7,272 nucleotides of DNA, from NCBI GenBank assembly GCA_937893155.1, contig CALBGU010000035.1, forward strand, positions 1 through 7,272. The letters are read 5' to 3'. Below, one piece after another: positions 1 to 5,355 of this stretch. The stretch comes from an uncultured Treponema sp. GTDB lineage: Bacteria; Spirochaetota; Spirochaetia; Treponematales; Treponemataceae. A program made the position numbers and the translations under genes. The notes beneath the pieces were generated by a model. The model was not told the DNA's origin. It worked only from the letters and a program-made list of their open reading frames with translations, and did no database searches. How positions within the stretch are numbered: position 1 is the stretch's first letter; the number at the start of each line of letters is the position of its first letter.

Positions 1-8
1 CAAAAAAA

Positions 9-1526
9 TTACAGCGGGAACTGGGATTGCGAATTAAAAGCCGTGCGAATCGAATCCGAAAGCCGCTTGAATTGCTCTTCCTGCGTCAAATGCAAACGAG
101 AAAGCACATCGCAGTCGATTTCGTCAAACGCGATTTCGTCCGCCTGATAATGCAAAATCATATCCGACAAATACACCACCGAACACAAATTGCGGAACTG
201 CTCGGGAGCGTCATCAGGCGCGTGATGATAGCGAATCACGCCGATTATCGACTCGGGGAAATTCCATTTTTCCGCAATAAGCGCGCCGATTTCCGAATGG
301 TCAACGCCCGCAATGAGTTTCTCAAAAAGCTCGCTGCTGATACCTTTGCTCGAAAGCAGGTTTTTAAGCTGTTCAATAACATCGGGGTGCGCGGTTTCAA
401 AAATGATTTTGCCCATATCGTGCAAAAGCCCGCACACATACGAATCCTCCACGCACTCGCGGTCGTCGCTGAACAGATTTCGCGCAATATTATACGAACA
501 GAACGCCGTTTTATACGCGTGCGTCCAAAGCTCCTTTTTTCGCGCCGTCTGCGCTTCTCCGTCGCACGAAAGATTTTTGATTGACCCGATAGAATACAGC
601 ATATTTTTCACGCCGCGGATTCCCACGAATTTCACCGCATCGCCAATCGAACGGCAGCGATTGCTCCGCGCAAACGTCGCCGAATTCACCGTTCGCAGCA
701 AATCCGCCGTCAAAGACACATCGCTTGAGATTTTTGCGGCAATATCGCTCATCTTAGAATTTGGGTCGTCCAGCAATTTATTGATTTCCACAATATTTTC
801 CGGAAACTGCGGCAGCTCGTTGATAAGATTCACAAATTCCGATGAAATCAGCGAAATATTTTTCTGCGTTTCCACGTCCACCGGGAAAACCAGCCGCGTA
901 ATCGTCTCGCCGCGCTCGCTCAAAACGTGGTAACATTCCTCCGACAGCCCGAGCTTTTTCATCATCAAAATCATAATCACCAGCCCCAAGCCTGCGCCTT
1001 CGCTGTCGTCCAAAAGCTGCTTGAGCGCTTGGTCCACGGATTTATACTGCTGTGCACGGCTCAATTTGTCGTGAATGCGAACGTACTCAAAATACGACAA
1101 ACTCGAATTATTGCGCACCTCAATGCGCACCTTTCCGCCGCGTTTCTGCAAAATCATCTTGATATACAGCCCCTGTCGCTCTTGCTCATCAAGATAATAT
1201 TTGATATTAGAAAGCGTGTCCGCCTTAAACGTCTTCATTCCCTCAAGATAATCGCGACGATTATGCACATCAAGCCCGCGTTCTCTAAAATAAACGCGTT
1301 TCGTATTCGCCTTTTTTGCGTTGCCCACAAGCTCGCTCAAGGAGTATTTCATATATTCTATCATCGTTTCTTGATGGATTTCTTTTAAGAACGCTGCCAA
1401 AATTTCGCCCATATACACTTCCATTTCGTGCGGAAGTTTGTATGTTGTGAGAGTAAGCGGAAGCTCTGTCTGCACAGCGCGGCGTACTTTTGATAAATCA
1501 ACTGAAATACTAGACGAACTGTTCAT
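9..1526 (-). CDS. ATPase-HDOD fusion signalling protein
   Basis: Predicted cytoplasmic signalling protein of 505 aa. Residues about 25-215 resemble a GHKL/histidine-kinase-type ATPase fold, with an N-box-like ELVGNAKKAN (65-74) and a glycine-rich EGAGLGL lid motif (176-182). No DHp phospho-acceptor helix, receiver domain or membrane segment is seen, so it is not a standard histidine kinase. Residues about 225-430 are an HDOD domain, starting LPQFPENIVEI (238-248). It keeps a full HD-type ligand set: H336, H369-D370 (in HDMGK), H410, H434-H435 and D455. The frame stays open upstream to an ATG at 1730, but that extension is translated from A/T-rich DNA and the tandem repeats. I chose the ATG at 1526, which begins MNSSSSISVD, because recognisable protein starts just after it. 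No Shine-Dalgarno precedes this ATG and a TATAAT lies 7 nt upstream, suggesting a leaderless mRNA. The family identity is firm; its biochemical output is unknown. The combination is one I associate with Treponema (from memory). Confidence 0.88.
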   Translation of the reverse strand: MNSSSSISVDLSKVRRAVQTELPLTLTTYKLPHEMEVYMGEILAAFLKEIHQETMIEYMKYSLSELVGNAKKANTKRVYFRERGLDVHNRRDYLEGMKTFKADTLSNIKYYLDEQERQGLYIKMILQKRGGKVRIEVRNNSSLSYFEYVRIHDKLSRAQQYKSVDQALKQLLDDSEGAGLGLVIMILMMKKLGLSEECYHVLSERGETITRLVFPVDVETQKNISLISSEFVNLINELPQFPENIVEINKLLDDPNSKMSDIAAKISSDVSLTADLLRTVNSATFARSNRCRSIGDAVKFVGIRGVKNMLYSIGSIKNLSCDGEAQTARKKELWTHAYKTAFCSYNIARNLFSDDRECVEDSYVCGLLHDMGKIIFETAHPDVIEQLKNLLSSKGISSELFEKLIAGVDHSEIGALIAEKWNFPESIIGVIRYHHAPDDAPEQFRNLCSVVYLSDMILHYQADEIAFDEIDCDVLSRLHLTQEEQFKRLSDSIRTAFNSQSQFPL

Positions 1527-1533
1527 AAATTGT

Positions 1534-1563
1534 ATTATAACAAAAAAAATGAGAAAAAAAAAG
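1534..1563 (-). promoter_or_regulatory. Promoter of the ATPase-HDOD gene
   Basis: A perfect TATAAT -10 box occupies 1539-1534 on the minus strand, followed by 7 nt (ACAATTT) and then the ATG at 1526. At 17-18 bp spacing the -35 position (about 1557-1563) falls in a T-run with little resemblance to TTGACA. The long T tracts here on the minus strand could bend the DNA or act like an UP element. Initiation about 7 nt downstream of the -10 box would place the transcript start at or next to the start codon. Confidence 0.5.
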
Positions 1564-1665
1564 ATTGCTTTTTGTATTTTGCCCCATTTCGCTTTTTGAT
1601 TGCAATTTTTTTTCGCCCGATTAAACATTTTGGAGAATTTTTTGCACTGCGCGCCCAAAAATACC
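1540..1665. other. A/T-rich spacer between the ATPase-HDOD promoter and the repeat array
   Basis: This stretch is dominated by short A and T runs and holds no convincing gene. It is open in the frame of the minus-strand gene, but its translation is low in complexity (rich in Lys, Phe and Ile). Its array-proximal end contains TTTTTGCAC (1639-1647), which recurs just past the other end of the repeat array. Confidence 0.5.
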
Positions 1666-1938
1666 TTTCCGCGTTTTCCAAAAGCCTCGCTTTTAAAAAA
1701 ATGGCTTTCCGCGTTTTCCAAAAGCCTCACTTTTAAAAAAATGGGCTTCCGGCATTTTCCAAAAGCCTTACTTTTTAAAAAATGGGCTTCCGGCGTTTTC
1801 CAAAAGTCTTACTTTTTAAAAAATGGCTTCCGGCATTTTCCAAAAGCCTTACTTTTTAAAAAATGGGCTTCCGGCATTTTCCAAAAGCCTTACTTTTTAA
1901 AAAATGGCTTTCGGCGTTTTCCAAAAGCGTTTTTGCAC
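1639..1938. repeat. 9-bp direct repeat flanking the tandem array
   Basis: TTTTTGCAC occurs at 1639-1647 and again at 1930-1938, directly abutting the truncated last repeat copy on the right and lying 18 bp outside the first recognisable unit fragment on the left. It could be a remnant of the event that inserted the array, such as a target duplication. It could also be chance, since five of the nine bases are a T-run in T-rich DNA. No transposase or terminal inverted repeat accompanies it. Confidence 0.3.
1666..1929. repeat. Tandem 40/41-bp repeat array, six units plus partial ends
   Basis: Each unit starts TTTTCCAAAAGCC. Unit starts are at 1674, 1714, 1755, 1796, 1836, 1877 and 1917, giving periods of 40, 41, 41, 40, 41 and 40. 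The seventh copy stops after 13 bases, and a partial unit end (TTTCCGCG) lies at 1666-1673. A unit consists of TTTTCCAAAAGCC, a TTAC or TCRC tetramer, a T4-5/A6-7 tract, TGGC or TGGGC, then a variable 8-base end such as TTCCGGCA. The 40/41 difference follows TGGC versus TGGGC. Units 3 and 5 differ only in the last base. Units 1 and 2 form an older-looking subtype (TCGC/TCAC, T4A7). AAGCC and GGCTT arms alternate, so short hairpins can form within a unit or across unit boundaries. Periods that are not multiples of three argue against coding. It is not CRISPR, because no part behaves as a unique spacer. Confidence 0.93.
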
Positions 1939-1969
1939 GTCTGGCAATCAAAAAAAGTTTCTTTTCTAT

Positions 1970-1998
1970 TTGTAAATCTGTAATTTTAGATTTATACT
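1970..1998 (+). promoter_or_regulatory. Sigma-70-like promoter upstream of the chemoreceptor operon
   Basis: TTGTAA (1970-1975) and TATACT (1993-1998) are separated by exactly 17 bp. This is the best -35/-10 pair I find on the plus strand between the array and the chemoreceptor. A start near 2005 would give a leader of about 180 nt that contains the small ORF at 2024. No sigma-28-type motif was seen. The assignment is by inspection only. Confidence 0.45.
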
Positions 1999-2023
1999 TA
2001 CAATAATTGCAGAATGTTTGATA

Positions 2024-2119
2024 ATGAGTAAAGAAAAATCCGTCATTGGTGCGTACAATGCGGAAATCCGCGCGCAGATAAATGATTATCAAAAAAAACT
2101 GATAGCATTTTGCTTATAA
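2024..2119 (+). CDS. Possible 31-aa small ORF in the chemoreceptor leader
   Basis: ATG at 2024 runs to TAA at 2117 and encodes a charged peptide starting MSKEKSVIGAYNAEIRAQIN. The middle (about 2038-2080) is much richer in G/C than the flanking DNA and has G/C-rich third positions, as the real genes here do. That suggests either a translated small gene or the 5' remnant of a decayed one. A promoter-like pair ends 25 bp upstream, but no good Shine-Dalgarno precedes the ATG. It ends 66 nt before the chemoreceptor start, so it could serve as a leader peptide, although it lacks the amino-acid runs of attenuator peptides. I do not recognise the sequence. Confidence 0.3.
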   Translation: MSKEKSVIGAYNAEIRAQINDYQKKLIAFCL

Positions 2120-2133
2120 ATCCAACATTTTGC
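2106..2133 (+). promoter_or_regulatory. CATTTTGC direct repeat around a TATAAA box
   Basis: CATTTTGC occurs at 2106-2113 and 2126-2133. The copies are 20 bp apart, about two helical turns, so both face the same side of the DNA. TATAAA (2115-2120) lies between them and could be a -10 box for a short chemoreceptor leader, but no -35 match sits at the right distance. An operator is possible; chance in A/T-rich DNA is equally possible. Confidence 0.2.
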
Positions 2134-2172
2134 AAAAAAAATACGGCGAAAAACAGTACGTTTAAAAAGAAC

Positions 2173-2177
2173 AGGAG
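2173..2177 (+). promoter_or_regulatory. Ribosome binding site of the chemoreceptor gene
   Basis: AGGAG lies 8 nt before the ATG at 2186. It fixes that ATG as the start and contrasts with the divergent ATPase-HDOD gene, which has no such site. Confidence 0.8.
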
Positions 2178-2185
2178 AATTTGAA

Positions 2186-4294
2186 ATGGCAAAAGCAAAA
2201 AAAGAACTCGACCGTTTTGACACAAATGCAAAGCGCAATATTCCGATTTTGGCAAAGCTGCTTCTGACGGTTATCACGTCGGTGATTATCAGTGTGCTCG
2301 GCGTGGCGGTGTTGGAGCTAGAGATTTTTGACCGCGGCGTACAAAAATCGACCGACACGGATTTGGTCAAGTTTGCAAACGGGCTTGAGATGACGCTTAA
2401 AGACTGGCGTGATACGCTCGAATGTGATGTAATACTACTTTCCAATCGAAGCGACATCGCCGAGGGGATTCAATCCCGCAACGAAAGTGCCCTCAAAAAC
2501 GTGCTCACATGGGCAAACGGGACGCTCAACGTGGAGGTGCTCGCGGTTACCGACAATAACGGCATCGTGCTTGCAGGCGACGGCATCGAGCGCGGAATGG
2601 AGCTCGGCGGTCCGTCGGCGATTTTGAGCGCGCTTCGAGGCACGGCGGGCTATTGCTATGCCGACATTTCAAGCGTGGGCTATTCGATGATTGCGGCGGC
2701 TCCCGTGCGAATCGGCGGAAAGGTCGCGGGCACGGTGGTTGCAGCATACTCGATGGTCAACGGCGACATCGTGAACCAAGCGCGCAACAGCTACGACGCG
2801 GTGTGTACGGTGTTTCGCGGCACTACCCGCGTTTCTACCACACTCGGCGACAGTCTGTTGGGGACAAAACTCGACAATCAGGACATCGTAAAAGCAGTGT
2901 TCGATGACGGCAACGTGTATCACGGCAGAAACGTTATCGACGGGCAGGAATATATGTCCGTGTATTTTCCGCTCGAAGCCAGCAACGGCGCGCGCACTGG
3001 TATGATATTCATTGCGCGCAGTATGAAAATGGTTTCAAATATCAAGCGCAACACCATTGCTATCGTTTCTCCAATTGCGCTTTTGGTGGTGTTTTTGCTC
3101 GCTCTTTTCAGCTATCGATTTGTAAAATGGCTGATGTGGCGCATTTACAACGTTACGAATTTCTTGAAAGAGATGGAAACGGGAGATGCGGATTTGACGA
3201 AGCGGTGCAAACTCTTTATCCGCGACGAAATCGGCGATTTGATTATCCATTTTGACCTTTTCCTCGACAAACTCCAGCAGATTATGGCGGACGTGAAGAG
3301 CACCAAAAAGGAACTCGGCATATCGGGCGAAAACTTGAACGCAGGCACCGCGCAGACTTCGCTTGCTATTTCAGAGATTATCGACAACATCAGCCAAATG
3401 CACACGCAGATTACGTCCACTGGGCAGAGCGTGGAAAACACGGCAGGCGCGGTGCGCGGGATTTCTACGGATATTACCGATTTGGATAGTCTGGTGGAAA
3501 CGCAGAGTTCGAGCGTAACGCAGGCAAGCGCGGCAATCGAGGAGATGATTGGCAATATTTCTTCCGTGACCAACAGCGTGGACAAAATGGCTCTCTCGTT
3601 TGAGTCGCTGAACGCAAATGTGCAGACGGGATTCGCCAAGCAGCAGGACGTAAATGAGCGCATTCAGCAGATTGAAGCGCAATCGCAGATGCTCGAGGAG
3701 GCAAACACGGCGATTTCGTCCATTGCGGAACAGACCAATCTGCTTGCGATGAACGCGGCGATTGAGGCGGCGCACGCAGGGGAAGCGGGCAAGGGCTTTA
3801 GCGTGGTTGCAGACGAAATCCGCAAATTGTCCGAAACCAGCTCGGCGCAGTCTGCCACTATCGGCGAACAACTCGATATTATCCGACGTTCCATCGGCGA
3901 AGTGGTTTCGTCTTCGAGCGAGGCAAGCGAGGCGTTCAGCGCGGTTGCAAAGCACATCAATCAAACTGACGTGCTCGTGTCGCAGATAAAATCGGCGATG
4001 GAAGAGCAGAACGAGGGGTCTCGGCAAATCGGAGATGCGCTCAAGGCGATGAACAACAGCACGCTCGAGGTGCAAAAGGCGAGCAAGGCGATGTCGAGCA
4101 AAAATACCGAAGTGCTCGGCGAAATGCAGCATTTGCAGGATTCCACCCAGAATATGCAGGCAAGTATGCACGAAATGTCCGACGGTGCGCAAAAAATCAA
4201 CGAAACAGGCGAATCGCTTTCGGGGATTTGTGACGACGTGCAGATTGCTATCGAAAAAATCGACGCGCAAATCGACCGATTCAAAACGGAATAA
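2186..4294 (+). CDS. Methyl-accepting chemotaxis protein with Cache-like sensor
   Basis: Inner-membrane chemoreceptor of 702 aa that would signal through CheW and CheA. After a basic cytoplasmic start, TM1 spans about 20-42. A periplasmic region of about 245 residues follows, and its core (VLAVTDNNGIVLAGDGIERG, 118-137) reads like a Cache fold. TM2 spans about 289-310, and a HAMP domain lies at about 311-365, ending near RDEIGDL (346-352). The long coiled-coil signalling domain has its conserved hairpin at 511-550, including AEQTNLLAMNAAIEAAHAGE. From HAMP to the tip, and from the tip to the C-terminus, are each about 170 residues, or roughly 24 heptads per arm. That is near the long 48H receptor class, by rough count only. 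The protein ends DRFKTE with no CheR-tethering pentapeptide. The ligand is not predictable from sequence. The next gene encodes a binding lipoprotein and is probably cotranscribed. Confidence 0.96.
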   Translation: MAKAKKELDRFDTNAKRNIPILAKLLLTVITSVIISVLGVAVLELEIFDRGVQKSTDTDLVKFANGLEMTLKDWRDTLECDVILLSNRSDIAEGIQSRNESALKNVLTWANGTLNVEVLAVTDNNGIVLAGDGIERGMELGGPSAILSALRGTAGYCYADISSVGYSMIAAAPVRIGGKVAGTVVAAYSMVNGDIVNQARNSYDAVCTVFRGTTRVSTTLGDSLLGTKLDNQDIVKAVFDDGNVYHGRNVIDGQEYMSVYFPLEASNGARTGMIFIARSMKMVSNIKRNTIAIVSPIALLVVFLLALFSYRFVKWLMWRIYNVTNFLKEMETGDADLTKRCKLFIRDEIGDLIIHFDLFLDKLQQIMADVKSTKKELGISGENLNAGTAQTSLAISEIIDNISQMHTQITSTGQSVENTAGAVRGISTDITDLDSLVETQSSSVTQASAAIEEMIGNISSVTNSVDKMALSFESLNANVQTGFAKQQDVNERIQQIEAQSQMLEEANTAISSIAEQTNLLAMNAAIEAAHAGEAGKGFSVVADEIRKLSETSSAQSATIGEQLDIIRRSIGEVVSSSSEASEAFSAVAKHINQTDVLVSQIKSAMEEQNEGSRQIGDALKAMNNSTLEVQKASKAMSSKNTEVLGEMQHLQDSTQNMQASMHEMSDGAQKINETGESLSGICDDVQIAIEKIDAQIDRFKTE

Positions 4295-4304
4295 GAGCGC
4301 AAAA

Positions 4305-4310
4305 AAGGAG
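4305..4310 (+). promoter_or_regulatory. Ribosome binding site of the dctP-like gene
   Basis: AAGGAG lies 5 nt before the ATG at 4316, inside the 21-nt gap after the chemoreceptor stop. No promoter or terminator fits in that gap, which supports one transcript for the two genes. Confidence 0.8.
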
Positions 4311-4315
4311 ATTTT

Positions 4316-5329
4316 ATGCACAGTATTATAAAAATGATTTCAGGCATTTTTCTTGTTTCAACAGCATTTTCGCTTTTTTCGTGCGATGAGCAAAAGGCTT
4401 CTATCACCAAGCGCCCCGTTATGCTTCGGCTTTCGGAGGTGCACGCGCGCGACTATCCGACCACGCTGGCAGACCAAGAATTTGCGCGGCTGGTGGAAGA
4501 GCGCACAGAAGGGCGGGTCAAAATCGAAGTGCGCCCGGGAGGGTCTCTTACCGACAACGAAACGGACGAAATTATGGCGCTCAAACTCGGCGACATTGCA
4601 TTTGCGCGCATTTCGGCGGCTCCTGTGGCGGAGTTCGTGCCGAAAATCAACGCCATTTTGCTTCCGTATCTGTATCGTTCGAGCGAGCACATGTGGAAAG
4701 TGCTCAACGGCACCATCGGACAGGAAATCCTGTCAGACATTCAAAAATCAGATTCAGGGCTGGTGGGGCTGTGCTATTACGACGGCGGGGCGCGCAATTT
4801 TTACACCACGTCGCCCGTGTACACCATCGAAGATTTCGCGGGGCTGAAAATCCGCGTGCAGAACAATCAGATGATGGTCGATATGTGCAGGGCACTCGGC
4901 GCGGAAGGCGTTATGGGCATCGGAATGGCGGCGGTGCGAAAGGCGATTGAAGACGGAGCGATAGACGGCGCGGAAAACAACTTCCCGACGTACCAAAACG
5001 GCGATTTTTCGGCGGCGAAATTTTATCTGCTTGACCAGCACACGCGCGTGCCCGAGATTTTGCTGATGTCGGAAAAAGTGATTTCGCGCCTTGATAAAGC
5101 AGATGTGGAAATCATAAAACAGGTGGCAAAAGAAACGCAGGAATTTGAGATACAAAAATGGCAGCAGCGAGAAAGCGCCGCTGAAAAAGACGTTCGCATA
5201 AACGGCTGCACCATCACGGAACTTTCGCAAGCGGAATTCAAAAAGTTCCAAGACGCAATGCAGCCGCTGTACAAAAAATATGGCAGTCAATATTCGTCGA
5301 TTATCAACGAAATCCAAAACACCTATTAA
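4316..5329 (+). CDS. TRAP transporter solute-binding lipoprotein, DctP family
   Basis: Extracytoplasmic binding protein of 337 aa, normally the receptor subunit of a TRAP transporter for organic acids. The N-terminus is a lipoprotein signal with hydrophobic residues 8-22 and lipobox LFSC, giving lipidated Cys23. DctP-family landmarks follow: the N-terminal lobe with ADQEFARLVEERTEGRVKIE (52-71), then GGARNF (157-162), then GLKIRVQNN (176-184) containing Arg180 at the position of the ligand-carboxylate arginine, then AIDGAENN (215-222). Length is usual for the family. Lipid anchoring, rather than free secretion, suits a cell that keeps its binding proteins on a membrane. No DctQ or DctM gene is adjacent: the partner upstream is a chemoreceptor and the gene downstream is convergent mnmG. 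It may therefore supply ligand to the receptor, or serve a transporter elsewhere. Family assignment is strong; substrate and partner are inferred or unknown. Confidence 0.93.
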   Translation: MHSIIKMISGIFLVSTAFSLFSCDEQKASITKRPVMLRLSEVHARDYPTTLADQEFARLVEERTEGRVKIEVRPGGSLTDNETDEIMALKLGDIAFARISAAPVAEFVPKINAILLPYLYRSSEHMWKVLNGTIGQEILSDIQKSDSGLVGLCYYDGGARNFYTTSPVYTIEDFAGLKIRVQNNQMMVDMCRALGAEGVMGIGMAAVRKAIEDGAIDGAENNFPTYQNGDFSAAKFYLLDQHTRVPEILLMSEKVISRLDKADVEIIKQVAKETQEFEIQKWQQRESAAEKDVRINGCTITELSQAEFKKFQDAMQPLYKKYGSQYSSIINEIQNTY

Positions 5330-5332
5330 CGC

Positions 5333-5355
5333 CAAGAAAGCGGCGCGCTTATTTG
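5333..5355. terminator. Possible hairpin at the convergent gene junction
   Basis: An imperfect inverted repeat spans the 19-bp gap between the stops of dctP-like and mnmG, and includes the mnmG stop codon. AAGCG (5338-5342) pairs with CGCTT (5346-5350) around a GCG loop. An A/A mismatch and four outer pairs, one of them G-U, extend the stem to 5333-5355. No T-run follows on either strand, so it is not a classical intrinsic terminator. It could still slow or process both converging transcripts. Confidence 0.3.

Noticed and set aside
1527..1730. Upstream extension of the ATPase-HDOD protein to an ATG at 1730 (68 extra residues)
   Set aside because: The extension is translated from the first tandem repeats and A/T-rich spacer, crosses the TATAAT box, and gives low-complexity Lys/Phe/Ile sequence. 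Protein-like sequence begins at the ATG at 1526.
1666..1929. CRISPR array
   Set aside because: The whole 40/41-bp unit is conserved from copy to copy with no unique spacers, and no cas gene is present.
1600..1983. Plus-strand open frame of 127 codons through the tandem array, resembling a repeat protein
   Set aside because: Unit lengths of 40 and 41 bp change the reading frame at each unit, so the peptide is not a regular repeat. There is no ribosome binding site, and openness follows from the lack of stop codons in the unit.
2115..2143. Sigma-28 (flagellar/chemotaxis) promoter for the chemoreceptor
   Set aside because: A TAAA occurs at 2117-2120, but 15 bp downstream the sequence is an A-run and not GCCGATAA-like.
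3371..4321. 316-codon minus-strand open frame antisense to the chemoreceptor
   Set aside because: It is a shadow of the strongly supported receptor coding frame. Its translation is rich in Arg, His and Cys, with no recognisable domain.
4754..5335. 193-codon minus-strand open frame antisense to the dctP-like gene
   Set aside because: It lies opposite a clear DctP-family protein, has unnatural composition and no domain motif.
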